NCBI RefSeq assembly: GCF_022809715.1
Contig: NZ_CP094459.1
Span: 620,001 to 684,000, forward strand
From: Burkholderia pyrrocinia
GTDB taxonomy: Bacteria; Pseudomonadota; Gammaproteobacteria; Burkholderiales; Burkholderiaceae
DNA: 64,000 nucleotides
Direction: 5' to 3'
Shown: positions 1 through 9,357 of the stretch, piece by piece
Layout: each line of letters opens with the position of its first letter
Position numbering within the stretch: the stretch's first letter is position 1
Made by a program: the position numbers and the translations under genes
The notes under the pieces: model-generated
The model's input: the letters and a program-made list of their open reading frames with translations, nothing else
Databases searched by the model: none
Told to the model about the DNA's origin: nothing

Positions 1-617
1 TGTACGGCGCGGACCGCCGGCGCGCGGGCGTGCTGACGCTCGACGGCGCGCGCATCGACGTGAAGCGCACCGGCGACGCGATCCGCCACGGCATCGTGCT
101 GTGCCCCGAGGACCGCAAGGAAGAAGGGATCATTGCGATCGCATCGGTCGCGGAGAACATCAACATCAGCTGCCGCCGCCATTCGCTGCGCGCGGGGCTG
201 TTCATCGACCGCAAGACCGAAAGCGAAACGGCCGACCGCTTCATCCAGCGGCTGAAGATCAAGACGCCGAACCGGCGGCAGAAGATCCGCTTCCTGTCCG
301 GCGGCAACCAGCAGAAGGCGATCCTGTCGCGCTGGCTCGCGGAGCCCGACCTGAAGGTCGTGATCCTCGACGAGCCGACGCGCGGGATCGACGTCGGCGC
401 GAAGCACGAGATCTACGACGTGATCTACCGGCTCGCGGAGCGCGGCTGCGCGATTGTGATGGTGTCGTCGGAACTGCCGGAAGTGCTCGGCGTGTCCGAT
501 CGCATCGTCGTGATGCGCGAAGGCCGGATCGCGGGCGAGCTGCCGCGCGAACAGGCGAACGAGCACGCGGTGCTGAACCTCGCGCTGCCGCAGACGAGCG
601 CCGCCCAGGCGGCCTGA
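1..617 (+). CDS. araG: L-arabinose ABC transporter ATP-binding protein (3' part only)
   Basis: This is the C-terminal 205 or so residues of a sugar ABC ATPase whose start lies before the window; the reading frame is open from base 3. Visible are the ABC signature LSGGNQQK (bases 294-317) and a Walker B segment [11 protein letters not shown] (from base 360). The stretches VLCPEDRK and SENINIS-like VAENINIS match the second ATPase half of the AraG/RbsA/XylG type, closest to AraG as I remember it. It would energise pentose import at the inner membrane with the permease that follows 70 bases downstream. The periplasmic binding protein is not in the window, so the substrate is inferred from family resemblance. 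D-galactose or L-fucose remain possible. Confidence 0.88.
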   Translation, partial: YGADRRRAGVLTLDGARIDVKRTGDAIRHGIVLCPEDRKEEGIIAIASVAENINISCRRHSLRAGLFIDRKTESETADRFIQRLKIKTPNRRQKIRFLSGGNQQKAILSRWLAEPDLKVVILDEPTRGIDVGAKHEIYDVIYRLAERGCAIVMVSSELPEVLGVSDRIVVMREGRIAGELPREQANEHAVLNLALPQTSAAQAA

Positions 618-687
618 CGCGGCGCACGACATTCGAATCGACCAGGCGCGGCGTGGGCCGCGCGATGCAGGAGCAGGAGACACAATC

Positions 688-1704
688 ATGCAAGTCAGGG
701 AAAACCTCGCCGGCGCAGCCGTGAAGCAGTCGGCCGACGCGCTGGTTCCACAGCAAAGCGACCGGCAGAAGTGGTGGCAGCACCTCACCGAGTACAGCCT
801 CATCGCGATCTTCGCGGTGATGTTCATCACGATGTCGCTGACGGTCGATCACTTCTTCTCGATCGACAACATGCTCGGCCTCGCGCTGTCGATCTCGCAG
901 ATCGGCATGGTCGCGTGCACGATGATGTTCTGTCTCGCGTCGCGCGATTTCGACCTGTCGATCGGCTCGACCGTCGCGTTCTCGGGCGTGCTGTGCGCGA
1001 TGGTGCTGAACGCGACCGACAACACGTTCGTCGCGATCATTGCGGCGGTCGCGGCCGGCGCCGCGATCGGCTTCGTGAACGGCGCGGTGATCGCGTACCT
1101 GCGCATCAACGCGCTGATCACGACGCTCGCGACGATGGAGATCGTGCGCGGGCTCGGCTTCATCGTGTCGAAGGGGCAGGCGGTCGGCGTGTCGTCGGAT
1201 ACGTTCATCGCGCTCGGCGGCTTGTCGCTGTTCGGCGTATCGCTGCCGATCTGGGTCACGCTGCTGTGCTTCATCGCATTCGGCGTGCTGCTGAACCAGA
1301 CCGTGTACGGCCGCAACACGCTCGCGATCGGCGGCAACCCCGAGGCGTCGCGGCTCGCCGGGATCAACGTCGAACGCACGCGCGTGTACATCTTCCTGAT
1401 CCAGGGCGCGGTGACCGCGCTCGCGGGCGTGATCCTCGCGTCGCGCATCACGTCGGGCCAGCCGAACGCCGCGCAGGGCTTCGAGCTGAACGTGATCTCC
1501 GCGTGCGTGCTCGGCGGCGTGTCGCTGATGGGCGGCCGTGCGACGATCTCGGGCGTCGTGATCGGCGTGCTGATCATGGGTACCGTCGAGAACGTGATGA
1601 ACCTGCTGAACATCGACGCGTTCTACCAGTACCTGGTGCGCGGCGCGATCCTGCTCGCGGCGGTGCTGCTCGACCAGCTGAAGAACCGCGGCGTACGCGA
1701 CTGA
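688..1704 (+). CDS. araH: L-arabinose ABC transporter permease AraH
   Basis: A 338-residue, very hydrophobic protein with about ten predicted membrane segments. It carries the family hallmarks of ribose/arabinose-type permeases: SRDFDLSIGS after the second helix, the cytoplasmic loop GGNPEASRLAGI, and GGVSLMGGRATISG near residue 270. It forms the inner-membrane channel partner of the ATPase upstream. The start has a good ribosome site, AGGAGA, about ten bases ahead. The soluble N-terminal stretch of about 30 residues before the first helix is common in this group. The gene is followed after 24 bases by a dehydrogenase, consistent with one sugar-use operon. Confidence 0.9.
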   Translation: MQVRENLAGAAVKQSADALVPQQSDRQKWWQHLTEYSLIAIFAVMFITMSLTVDHFFSIDNMLGLALSISQIGMVACTMMFCLASRDFDLSIGSTVAFSGVLCAMVLNATDNTFVAIIAAVAAGAAIGFVNGAVIAYLRINALITTLATMEIVRGLGFIVSKGQAVGVSSDTFIALGGLSLFGVSLPIWVTLLCFIAFGVLLNQTVYGRNTLAIGGNPEASRLAGINVERTRVYIFLIQGAVTALAGVILASRITSGQPNAAQGFELNVISACVLGGVSLMGGRATISGVVIGVLIMGTVENVMNLLNIDAFYQYLVRGAILLAAVLLDQLKNRGVRD

Positions 1705-1728
1705 CCTGATTTCACGGAGACGAACCGC

Positions 1729-2535
1729 ATGACCATCGACACTTCCGCGCACGACCCGCACGCCGCGAGCCATGCGCGCTTTGCGCGATACCCGAGCCTC
1801 GAGGATCGCGCGGTGCTGATCACGGGCGGCGCGACCGGCATCGGCGCGTCGTTCGTCGAGCACTTCGTGCAGCAGGGCGCGCGCGTCGCGTTCGTCGACC
1901 TCGATGCGGCCGCCGGCGCCGCGCTGGCGGAAAGCCTCGCGCACGCACGTCATGCGCCGCTGTTCATCCAGTGCGACCTGACCGACATCGATGCGCTGCG
2001 CCATGCGATCGACGCGATCCGCGCGCGCATCGGCGCGATCGCGGTGCTCGTGAACAACGCGGCGAACGACACGCGCCACGCGATCGGCGACGTGACGCCC
2101 GAGTCGTTCGACGCGGGCATCGCGGTGAACCTGCGCCACCAGTTCTTTGCCGCGCAGGCGGTGATCGACGACATGAAGCAGCAAGGCGGCGGCGCGATCG
2201 TCAATCTCGGCTCGATCAGCTGGATGCTGAAAAACGGCGGCTATCCCGTCTACGTGATGGCGAAGGCGGCCGTGCAGGGCCTGACGCGCGGCCTCGCGCG
2301 CGACCTCGGTCCGTTCGGCATCCGCGTGAACTCGCTGGTGCCCGGCTGGGTGATGACCGACAAGCAGCGCCGGCTGTGGCTCGACGACGCGGGCCGTGCG
2401 GCGATCAAGGCCGGCCAGTGCCTCGATGCCGAACTGCTGCCGGCCGACCTCGCGCGGATGGCGCTGTTCCTCGCGGCCGACGACAGCCGGATGATCACCG
2501 CGCAGGACGTGATCGTCGACGGCGGCTGGGCCTGA
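1729..2535 (+). CDS. SDR-family sugar dehydrogenase (probable aldose 1-dehydrogenase)
   Basis: A 268-residue classical short-chain dehydrogenase. The dinucleotide motif TGGATGIG is at residues 32-39, followed by an acidic VDLD that favours NAD. An NNAAN motif occupies the usual NNAG position, and the active-site pair is in YVMAK. The C-terminal DVIVDGGW is typical. Lying between the arabinose permease and an aldose 1-epimerase, it probably oxidises L-arabinose, D-galactose or a related sugar at C1 to the lactone, the first step of an oxidative pentose route. The family and fold are seen; the substrate is inferred from the neighbours. About 20 extra residues precede the Rossmann fold. Confidence 0.78.
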   Translation: MTIDTSAHDPHAASHARFARYPSLEDRAVLITGGATGIGASFVEHFVQQGARVAFVDLDAAAGAALAESLAHARHAPLFIQCDLTDIDALRHAIDAIRARIGAIAVLVNNAANDTRHAIGDVTPESFDAGIAVNLRHQFFAAQAVIDDMKQQGGGAIVNLGSISWMLKNGGYPVYVMAKAAVQGLTRGLARDLGPFGIRVNSLVPGWVMTDKQRRLWLDDAGRAAIKAGQCLDAELLPADLARMALFLAADDSRMITAQDVIVDGGWA

Positions 2536-2585
2536 CCGTTCGCACCGACCCGCATCGTTTCTTCGACGAAGGAAAGGAGCTCATC

Positions 2586-3647
2586 ATGACCGCCACGCCC
2601 TCGCGCGCATCGTCGTCCACGAGCCAGTCGCGCCGTGCCCGCCTGGCCGCCGCCGCGCAGCCGGTCAGCCCCGGCCCGCAGACGGCCGCATTCGCGCAGG
2701 GCGTGGGCGCCGCGCATGCGGCGGCCGTCTCGCTGTCGAATGCGTCGCTGCGGCTCGACGTGCTGCCGCATCTGGGCGGCGGCATCGCGCGCTTCGACTG
2801 GCGCGGCGACAACGGTGCGCTGGTGCCGGTGTTTCGCCGCTGCGAGCATCCGGAGACGGCGACGGACCCGAACGAGCTCGCGTGTTATCCGCTGCTGCCT
2901 TACTCGAACCGGATCGGCGGCGCACGCTTCGAATGCGACGGGCGCAAGGTCGCGGTGCCGCGCAACCGGCGCGACGAGCCGCTGCCGATCCACGGCGACG
3001 GCTGGCTCGCGCCGTGGCAGGTGGACGAGGCGACCGACACGACGCTGCAGTTGTCGCTCGATCGCGCGGCTGGCGCGCCGTATGCGTTCCGCGCGATCCA
3101 GTCGTTCGAACTCGACGACACGACGCTGTCGATCGCGCTGACGATCGAGAACGCGGGGCGCGCCCGGCTGCCGTTCGGGCTCGGCGTGCATCCGTTCCTG
3201 GTGCGCGACGCGGTGACCGAGCTGGCCGCGGCGGCCGGCGGGCTGTGGTTGTCGGGCTCCGATTTCCTGCCGGTGCGGCACGTGAGCGTGCCGCCGGCCT
3301 GGCAGTTCGGCGTCGCGTATCCGCTGCCGGGTGCGCTCGTCAATCACGCGTTCACCGGCTGGGGCGGCCACGCGACGGTGAGCTGGCCGCGCCGCGGGCT
3401 GTCGCTGACGGTCGCGGCCGACGCCGACGCGTACGTGCTCTATACACCGCCCGGCGAGGATTTCTTCTGCTTCGAGCCGGTCGATCATCCGATCAATGCG
3501 GTGAACCTGCCGGGCGGCGCAGCCGCGCACGGAATGACGCTGCTCGCGCCGGGCGAGCGGCTCACGCGGCGTTTCGCGTTCACCGTCGGGCGCGCCGATG
3601 CGCGCGGCAATGCCGCGACTCGCGAGGCGCGCCGAAGACGCGGGTAA
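2586..3647 (+). CDS. Aldose 1-epimerase (galactose mutarotase-like)
   Basis: A 353-residue galactose-mutarotase-fold protein that would interconvert alpha and beta anomers of an aldose. The likely catalytic residues are visible: His136 in PIHGDGW, His202 in GLGVHPF and Glu297 in CFEPVDH. The start at 2586 is chosen for the strong AGGAAAGGAG ribosome site just ahead. The first 35 residues are rich in Ser, Arg and Ala and are not part of the fold; they do not look like a signal peptide. It is the last gene of the apparent arabinose operon and would supply the right anomer for the dehydrogenase upstream. pyrF starts 39 bases later. Confidence 0.85.
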   Translation: MTATPSRASSSTSQSRRARLAAAAQPVSPGPQTAAFAQGVGAAHAAAVSLSNASLRLDVLPHLGGGIARFDWRGDNGALVPVFRRCEHPETATDPNELACYPLLPYSNRIGGARFECDGRKVAVPRNRRDEPLPIHGDGWLAPWQVDEATDTTLQLSLDRAAGAPYAFRAIQSFELDDTTLSIALTIENAGRARLPFGLGVHPFLVRDAVTELAAAAGGLWLSGSDFLPVRHVSVPPAWQFGVAYPLPGALVNHAFTGWGGHATVSWPRRGLSLTVAADADAYVLYTPPGEDFFCFEPVDHPINAVNLPGGAAAHGMTLLAPGERLTRRFAFTVGRADARGNAATREARRRRG

Positions 3648-3686
3648 AATACGCGGTCTACCAATGGTTTGCCGCGAGTACCCGCC

Positions 3687-4514
3687 ATGTCTTCCCCGCT
3701 TACTTTCATCGAATCGCTGCGCGCCGCGTGGCAGCGCACGAATTCGCTGCTGTGCGTCGGCCTCGATCCCGAGCCGTCGCGCTTTCCCGTGCAGTTCGAC
3801 GGCCAGCCCGACGCGATCTTCGAATTCTGTCGGCAGATCGTCGACGCGACCGCGCAGTACGCGAGCGCGTTCAAGCCGCAGATCGCCTATTTCGCCGCGC
3901 ATCGCGCGGAAGACCAGCTCGAACGGCTGATCGCGCACATCCACCTTCAGCATCCGGGCCTGCCCGTGATCCTCGACGCGAAGCGCGGCGACATCGGCAG
4001 CACGGCCGAGCAGTACGCGCGCGAAGCGTTCGAGCGCTATCGCGCGGACGCGGTCACGGTGAACCCGTACATGGGCTACGACTCGGTCGAGCCGTACTTC
4101 GAGCACGACGGCAAGGGCGTGATCGTGCTGTGCCGCACGTCGAACCCGGGCGGCTCCGACCTGCAGTTCCTGGAAACGGGGGGGCGGCCGCTGTACCAGG
4201 TCGTCGCGGATCTCGCGGCGAACAAGTGGAACGCGAAGAACGGCCAGCTCGGCCTCGTGGTCGGCGCGACGTTCCCGAAGGAAATCGAGATCGTGCGCGG
4301 GATCGTCGGCGACATGCCGCTGCTGATCCCCGGCATCGGCGCGCAGGGCGGCGACGTGCAGGCGACCGTCAGCGCCGGCCGCACGGCCGACGGCACGGGC
4401 ATGATGATCAACTCGTCGCGTGCGATCCTGTACGCGAGCAACGGCGAGGATTTCGCCGAAGCCGCGGCGCTCGCCGCGCAGAAGACCCGCGATACGATCA
4501 ACGCGCATCGCTGA
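3687..4514 (+). CDS. pyrF: Orotidine 5'-phosphate decarboxylase
   Basis: A 275-residue OMP decarboxylase, the last step of de novo UMP synthesis. The active-site motif DAKRGDIG is at residues 97-104 (catalytic Lys99), VNPYMGYDS follows, and the phosphate-binding GIGAQGG is near the C-terminus. The length and motifs place it in the longer subgroup found in mycobacteria and beta-proteobacteria rather than the 230-residue E. coli type. I start it at ATG 3687; an in-frame TTG lies 18 bases upstream. Its function is unrelated to the sugar genes before it. A GC-rich hairpin follows the stop, and the next genes converge on it. Confidence 0.95.
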   Translation: MSSPLTFIESLRAAWQRTNSLLCVGLDPEPSRFPVQFDGQPDAIFEFCRQIVDATAQYASAFKPQIAYFAAHRAEDQLERLIAHIHLQHPGLPVILDAKRGDIGSTAEQYAREAFERYRADAVTVNPYMGYDSVEPYFEHDGKGVIVLCRTSNPGGSDLQFLETGGRPLYQVVADLAANKWNAKNGQLGLVVGATFPKEIEIVRGIVGDMPLLIPGIGAQGGDVQATVSAGRTADGTGMMINSSRAILYASNGEDFAEAAALAAQKTRDTINAHR

Positions 4515-4520
4515 AATGCA

Positions 4521-4540
4521 CGGGCCGCCCGTTCGGGCGG
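4521..4540. terminator. GC-rich hairpin between convergent pyrF and cinA
   Basis: Nine-base arms GGCCGCCCG and CGGGCGGCC with a two-base loop, eight bases after the pyrF stop. The T tract is weak (GACTTTCC), so this is at best a modest terminator or an mRNA-end stabiliser for pyrF. It lies before the end of the opposing cinA gene. Confidence 0.45.
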
Positions 4541-4618
4541 CCGACTTTCCGGCAGGCCCGCACCGGCGGGCCGGTGCCGCTTTCCCGCTCAACTTTCCTG
4601 CTTCCTCCGCCTGCCCGG

Positions 4619-5119
4619 TCAGCCCTCGCGCTCGTCGAGCAGCTTCAATAGCCCGCGCAGCGCATGCACGGCCGCCTGCGTGCGGATCTGTTCGCGGTCG
4701 CCCTTGAACACGAGCGTTTCGACGTCGGTATGAAGCCGGTTGCTCCAGCCGAACGACACGGTGCCGACCGGCTTTTTCTCGCTGCCGCCCGCCGGGCCCG
4801 CGATGCCCGTGACGGACAGCGCGACCTGCGCGCGGCTGTTGCGCAGCGCGCCTTCGGCCATCGCGCGCGCGACGGGCTCGCTGACGGCGCCGTGCTTGTC
4901 GATCAGGTCGGGCGGCACGCCGATCATGTCGATCTTGGCCTGGTTCGAATACGTGACGAAGCCGCGCTCGAACCACTGGCTGCTGCCGGAGATGTCGGTG
5001 ATCGCCGCGGCGATCATGCCGCCGGTGCAGGATTCGGCGGTGGCGAGCGTCAGGTGCTCGTCACGCAGCTTGTTGCCTGCGCGGATCGCAAGCTGGTGGA
5101 CGACGGAATCGGTTGGCAT
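4619..5119 (-). CDS. pncC: Nicotinamide-nucleotide amidase (CinA C-terminal domain type)
   Basis: A 166-residue stand-alone CinA C-terminal domain. The motif AESCTGG at residues 28-34 carries the catalytic serine, followed by GSSQWFERGFVTYSN and VTGIAGPAGG with the family's usual spacing. Proteins of this size deamidate nicotinamide mononucleotide to nicotinate mononucleotide, recycling the NMN made by DNA ligase. The N-terminal molybdopterin-like domain of full CinA is absent, which is normal for this subgroup. It is the last gene of a minus-strand group thiL-pgpA-pncC, 31 bases after pgpA. Confidence 0.88.
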   Translation of the reverse strand: MPTDSVVHQLAIRAGNKLRDEHLTLATAESCTGGMIAAAITDISGSSQWFERGFVTYSNQAKIDMIGVPPDLIDKHGAVSEPVARAMAEGALRNSRAQVALSVTGIAGPAGGSEKKPVGTVSFGWSNRLHTDVETLVFKGDREQIRTQAAVHALRGLLKLLDEREG

Positions 5120-5150
5120 GCGCGTCGGGAAACGGGAGTCGGGAAATCGG

Positions 5151-5702
5151 TCAGCCGACGACGGAGCGCCACAGGGCGATCACGAGCAGCGTCATGAACG
5201 CGGCGACCAGGTCGTCGATCATGATGCCGAGCCCGCCTTTCAGGCGGCGGTCGAAATAGCGGATCGGCGGCGGCTTGAGCATGTCGAAGAAGCGGAACGC
5301 GACGAACGCCCACAACTGGCCGATGAAGGTCGCCGGCGTGACGAGCAGCATCACGAGCCAGATCGCGACGATCTCGTCCCAGACGACGGCGCCCGGATCG
5401 GACGTGCCCATCTTCCTCGCGGTGAAACCGGTGATCCACGTGCCCGCCGCGAAGCCGGCCGCGATCAGCACCCACCATTCGGGTACCGTCAGGTAGCGGC
5501 TCAGCACGACGAACGTGAGCCAGCCGAACAGCGAACCGAACGTGCCGGGCATGATCGGCGCGAGCCCGCTGCCGAAACCGAGCGACACGAGGTGCGCCGG
5601 ATGCGACAGCATGAAGCGCGCGCTCGCGCGCTTCGGCGCATTCCCGTTCGGTGCGGCGCCGGGTTCGGCCGCGGCGTGCGCGGGCGTCGGGTCAGTCTGC
5701 AT
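5151..5702 (-). CDS. pgpA: Phosphatidylglycerophosphatase A
   Basis: A 183-residue integral membrane phosphatase that removes the terminal phosphate of phosphatidylglycerophosphate to give phosphatidylglycerol. The family features are GSGLAPIMPGTFGS near residue 45, the acidic DPGAVVWDEIVA motif that binds metal, and PPPIRYFDRRLKGGLGIMIDD. About four hydrophobic segments are present. The chosen start at 5702 overlaps the end of thiL by 11 bases, implying translational coupling. A 30-residue Ala/Pro-rich soluble N-terminus precedes the conserved region. Confidence 0.92.
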   Translation of the reverse strand: MQTDPTPAHAAAEPGAAPNGNAPKRASARFMLSHPAHLVSLGFGSGLAPIMPGTFGSLFGWLTFVVLSRYLTVPEWWVLIAAGFAAGTWITGFTARKMGTSDPGAVVWDEIVAIWLVMLLVTPATFIGQLWAFVAFRFFDMLKPPPIRYFDRRLKGGLGIMIDDLVAAFMTLLVIALWRSVVG

Positions 5703-6690
5703 GGAAGTGGTCGAAGCCGTGCAACGTGAGAGCCAGGGGCGCGCCGGCGGCGTCGCGCCACGCGATCGCGGGCCGCTCCGACGGCGCGGACAACGCGCGT
5801 ATTGTACCGATTCGCGCGACCGGCACGCCGGCCGTCGCGCCGGCCGCTTCGACCGCCGCGCGGGCCGCGGCCGGGGCCGTGAAGCACAGCTCGTAGTCGT
5901 CGCCGCCCGCCAGCGTGCAGCGGCGCTGCACGTCGGGCGGCAGCGTCGCGAGCGCGGCCGAGCGCGGTACCGCGTCGGCGTCGATCTCGGCGCGCACGTT
6001 CGAGCGTGCCAGGATGTGCTGCAGGTCGCCGGCGAGGCCGTCGGAGATGTCGAGCGCCGCGTGCGCGACACCCGCGAGCGCGAGGCCGAGCGCGACGCGC
6101 GGTTCGGGGCGCTCGAGCGCGTGCCGGAACGCGGCCGCTTCGTTCGCGCCGGCCGCCCATTCGCCGCGTGCGACGCCGAGGCCGGCGCGTGCGTCGCCGA
6201 GCATGCCGGACACCCAGACGTCGTCGCCGTCGCGCGCGGCATCGCGCCGCAGCGCCGCGTCGGGCGCGACTTCGCCGAATACGGTCACGCACAGGTTCAG
6301 CGGCCCGCTCGTCGTGTCGCCGCCGACCAGCTCGCAGCCGAATCGCTCGGCGAGCGCGAACAGCCCGTTGCTGAACGCCTCGAGCCACGCCGCGTCGGCG
6401 CGCGGCAGTGCGCACGCGAGCGTGAACGCGCGCGGCTCGGCGCCCATCGCCGCGAGGTCGGACAGGTTGACCGCGAGCGTCTTGTGGCCGAGCGCGTCGG
6501 GCGCGACGTCGGGGAAGAAGTGGCGGCCCTCGACCAGCATGTCCGTCGAAATGGCCAGCAATTTCCCGGATCGAGGTGCGATCAGCGCGCAATCGTCGCC
6601 GATGCCGAGCGTCGACGCGCGTGCGCCCTGTGCCGCGCGGCGCGCGAAGAAGCGATCGATCAGCGAAAACTCGGAGAGGGCGGCTGGCAC
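5692..6690 (-). CDS. thiL: Thiamine-monophosphate kinase
   Basis: A 332-residue ATP-dependent kinase of the PurM/ThiL fold that phosphorylates thiamine monophosphate to the active cofactor thiamine diphosphate. Recognisable segments are FSLIDRFF at the N-terminus, GIGDDCALI, STDMLVEGRHF, the metal-binding VSGMLGDA, LDISDGLAGDL, and GGDDYELCF. It is the first gene of the thiL-pgpA-pncC group and diverges from maeB; the 177-base gap between them must hold both promoters. A TACAAT box at 6822-6827 faces maeB. Confidence 0.94.
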   Translation of the reverse strand: MPAALSEFSLIDRFFARRAAQGARASTLGIGDDCALIAPRSGKLLAISTDMLVEGRHFFPDVAPDALGHKTLAVNLSDLAAMGAEPRAFTLACALPRADAAWLEAFSNGLFALAERFGCELVGGDTTSGPLNLCVTVFGEVAPDAALRRDAARDGDDVWVSGMLGDARAGLGVARGEWAAGANEAAAFRHALERPEPRVALGLALAGVAHAALDISDGLAGDLQHILARSNVRAEIDADAVPRSAALATLPPDVQRRCTLAGGDDYELCFTAPAAARAAVEAAGATAGVPVARIGTIRALSAPSERPAIAWRDAAGAPLALTLHGFDHFHAD

Positions 6691-6821
6691 GGCGGGTGGA
6701 TCCGATACGGTTCAGGGAACGGCATTGTACGAGGCGAACGGCGGCGTTCCTGCACCGTTCGGTTCATTTTTGTCGCGGCTGTCGCACCCGAATCGCCGGT
6801 CTGGCGGCCTTCGATTGGCGC

Positions 6822-6827
6822 TACAAT
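6822..6827 (+). promoter_or_regulatory. Candidate -10 box for maeB
   Basis: TACAAT lies 40 bases upstream of the maeB start. No good -35 hexamer is present at 16-18 bases spacing, so this is a weak or activator-dependent candidate. Confidence 0.35.
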
Positions 6828-6867
6828 GCCGTCGAACAGTTATTCTAATCCGCCCGTCACGAGACAC

Positions 6868-9168
6868 ATGTCCACCCAAGCCTCCTCCAAAGCCAAGCTC
6901 CGCGAAGCCGCGCTCGACTATCACGAATTCCCGACTCCGGGGAAGATCGCGATCGCCCCGACCAAGCAGATGATCAACCAGCGCGACCTCGCGCTCGCAT
7001 ATTCGCCGGGCGTGGCGTATGCGTGCGAGGAGATCGTCGAGAACCCGCTCAACGCGGCGCGTTTCACCGCGCGCAGCAACCTGGTCGGCGTCGTCACGAA
7101 CGGCACGGCGGTGCTCGGTCTCGGCAACATCGGCCCGCTCGCGTCGAAGCCGGTGATGGAAGGCAAGGCCGTGCTGTTCAAGAAGTTCGCTGGCATCGAC
7201 GTGTTCGACATCGAGCTGAACGAGTCGGACCCGCACAAGCTCGTCGACGTGATCGCCGCACTGGAGCCGACCTTCGGCGGGATCAACCTGGAAGACATCA
7301 AGGCGCCTGACTGCTTCATCGTCGAGCGCGAAGCGCGCAAGCGGATGAAGATCCCGGTGTTCCACGACGACCAGCACGGTACCGCGATCGTCGTGGCCGC
7401 GGCCGTCACGAACGGCCTGAAGGTCGTCGGCAAGGACATCAAGAAGGTGAAGCTCGTCGCGTCCGGCGCGGGCGCGGCCGCGCTCGCGTGTCTCGACCTG
7501 CTGGTCGACATCGGCCTGCCGATCGAGAACATCCTGGTGACCGACCTGGCCGGCGTGGTCTACAAGGGCCGCACCGAACTGATGGACCCGGACAAGGAGC
7601 GTTTCGCACGCGAAACCGACGCGCGGACGCTGGCCGAAGTGATCGAAGGCGCGGACATCTTCCTCGGCCTGTCGGCCGCGGGCGTGCTGAAGCAGGAGAT
7701 GGTGAAGGGCATGGCCGAGCGCCCGCTGATCCTCGCGCTCGCGAACCCGACGCCGGAAATCCTGCCGGAACTCGCGCTCGAAGTGCGCCCGGACGCGGTG
7801 CTGGCCACGGGCCGTACCGACTACCCGAACCAGGTCAACAACGTCCTGTGCTTCCCGTTCATCTTCCGCGGCGCGCTCGACGTCGGCGCGACGACGATCA
7901 CGCGTGAAATGGAGATCGCGGCCGTCAATGCGATCGCCGAGCTCGCGCAGCAGGAACAGAGCGACATCGTCGCGACCGCGTACGGCATCCAGGATCTGTC
8001 GTTCGGCCCCGAATACCTGATTCCGAAGCCGTTCGACCCGCGCCTGATCGTGAAGATCGCGCCGGCCGTCGCGCAGGCCGCGATGGACGGCGGCGTCGCG
8101 ACGCGCCCGATCGAGGACATGGAGGCGTACCGCGTCCATCTGCAGCAGTTCGTGTATCACAGCGGCACGACGATGAAGCCGATCTTCCAGATCGCGCGCA
8201 GCGCGCCGGCGGAGAAGAAGCGCGTCGTGTTCGCGGAAGGCGAAGAAGAGCGCGTGTTGCGCGCCGTTCAGATCATCGTCGACGAAAAACTCGCGACGCC
8301 GATCCTGATCGGCCGGCCGTCGGTGATCGAGCACCGTATCCAGCGCTACGGCCTGCGCCTGAATCCGGGTGTCGACTTCACGGTCGTCAACACCGAGCAC
8401 GACGAGCGCTACCGCGACTTCTGGCAGTCGTACCACAAGCTGATGGCGCGCAAGGGCATCAGCGAGCAGCTCGCGCGCGTCGAGATGCGCCGCCGCACGA
8501 CGCTGATCGGCGCGATGCTGGTGAAACGGGGCGAAGCGGACGGGATGATCTGCGGCACGATCAGCACCACGCACCGCCACCTGCACTTCATCGACCAGGT
8601 GATCGGCAAGCGCCCCGGCTGCAGCGTTTATGCGGCAATGAACGGCCTCGTGCTGCCGGGCCGCCAGATCTTCCTGGTCGACACGCACGTGAACGTCGAT
8701 CCGACCCCGGAGCAACTGGCCGAGATCACGATCATGGCCGCGGAAGAAGTACGCCGCTTCGGTATCGAGCCGAAGGTCGCGCTGCTGTCGCATTCGAATT
8801 TCGGCACGAGCAACGCGCCTTCGGCGCAGAAGATGCGCGATACGCTCGCGATCCTGCACGAAACCGCACCGGAACTGAAGGTCGACGGCGAGATGCACGG
8901 CGACGTCGCGCTCGACGCGGCGCTGCGCAAGGAAATCCTGCCGGAATCGACGCTGGAAGGCGACGCGAACCTGCTGATCCTGCCGAACATCGACGCCGCG
9001 AACATCGCGTACAACCTGCTGAAGACGGCCGCCGGCAACAACATCGCGATCGGGCCGATCCTGCTGGGTGCTGCCCAGCCGGTGCACGTGCTGACCGAAT
9101 CGGCGACCGTTCGCCGCATCGTCAACATGGCGGCGCTGCTGGTCGCCGACGTGAACGCCGCGCGCTGA
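6868..9168 (+). CDS. maeB: NADP-dependent malic enzyme with phosphotransacetylase-like domain
   Basis: A 766-residue two-domain protein. Residues 1 to about 430 form the malic enzyme core (LAYSPGVAYACEEI, the NADP-binding VASGAGAAALACLDLL, and LANPTPEILPE). From about residue 440 to the end is a phosphate acetyltransferase-like domain (KRVVFAEGEEERVLRAVQ, EADGMICGTISTTHRHL). The enzyme decarboxylates malate to pyruvate with NADP; the C-terminal domain in this family usually acts in oligomerisation and acetyl-CoA-responsive regulation rather than catalysis. The start at 6868 gives the normal N-terminus. It supports growth on C4 acids, relevant to the dctA-type carrier elsewhere in the window. 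A GC-rich hairpin follows the stop. Confidence 0.95.
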   Translation: MSTQASSKAKLREAALDYHEFPTPGKIAIAPTKQMINQRDLALAYSPGVAYACEEIVENPLNAARFTARSNLVGVVTNGTAVLGLGNIGPLASKPVMEGKAVLFKKFAGIDVFDIELNESDPHKLVDVIAALEPTFGGINLEDIKAPDCFIVEREARKRMKIPVFHDDQHGTAIVVAAAVTNGLKVVGKDIKKVKLVASGAGAAALACLDLLVDIGLPIENILVTDLAGVVYKGRTELMDPDKERFARETDARTLAEVIEGADIFLGLSAAGVLKQEMVKGMAERPLILALANPTPEILPELALEVRPDAVLATGRTDYPNQVNNVLCFPFIFRGALDVGATTITREMEIAAVNAIAELAQQEQSDIVATAYGIQDLSFGPEYLIPKPFDPRLIVKIAPAVAQAAMDGGVATRPIEDMEAYRVHLQQFVYHSGTTMKPIFQIARSAPAEKKRVVFAEGEEERVLRAVQIIVDEKLATPILIGRPSVIEHRIQRYGLRLNPGVDFTVVNTEHDERYRDFWQSYHKLMARKGISEQLARVEMRRRTTLIGAMLVKRGEADGMICGTISTTHRHLHFIDQVIGKRPGCSVYAAMNGLVLPGRQIFLVDTHVNVDPTPEQLAEITIMAAEEVRRFGIEPKVALLSHSNFGTSNAPSAQKMRDTLAILHETAPELKVDGEMHGDVALDAALRKEILPESTLEGDANLLILPNIDAANIAYNLLKTAAGNNIAIGPILLGAAQPVHVLTESATVRRIVNMAALLVADVNAAR

Positions 9169-9180
9169 GCGAAAACGAAC

Positions 9181-9209
9181 GCGCCAGGCCGGTCGAACCG
9201 GCGTGGCGC
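9181..9209. terminator. Long hairpin after maeB
   Basis: Thirteen-base arms GCGCCAGGCCGGT and ACCGGCGTGGCGC with one mismatch and a three-base loop, 12 bases after the maeB stop. No T run follows on the plus strand, so it may protect the mRNA 3' end or act with Rho. Confidence 0.5.
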
Positions 9210-9234
9210 GTCGGGCGAAATTGTAAACAAAAGC

Positions 9235-9263
9235 AAAAAGAAGCGTGCCCGCAATGGGCACGC
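9235..9263 (-). terminator. Intrinsic terminator on the minus strand
   Basis: Perfect eight-base arms GCGTGCCC and GGGCACGC with a five-base loop (9243-9263), followed on the minus strand by TTCTTTTT (9235-9242). It ends the candidate small RNA. Its position and U-tract make it unsuitable for maeB, which reads the other way. Confidence 0.7.
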
Positions 9264-9291
9264 CGTCGGGCAGGGCGCAAACGCGCTTCCC

Positions 9292-9357
9292 TCAAAGCAA
9301 CAGCAGCATCTCTCCACTCCAGGTAACGAGCGTGGCAAGGAGGCAGGGTCTTGCCAT
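9292..9357 (-). CDS. Possible 21-residue hydrophobic small protein or leader peptide
   Basis: A short frame inside the candidate small RNA would encode a 21-residue peptide beginning MARPCLLATLV and ending MLLLL. A second in-frame ATG preceded by GGAGTGGAGAG would give only MLLLL, which resembles a leucine leader peptide before a terminator, but there is no leucine gene downstream. The ribosome site of the first ATG is poor. There is nothing else to support translation. Confidence 0.2.
   Translation of the reverse strand: MARPCLLATLVTWSGEMLLLL

Noticed and set aside
3669-3686. An extended pyrF start at TTG 3669.
   Set aside because: ATG 3687 gives the family N-terminus.
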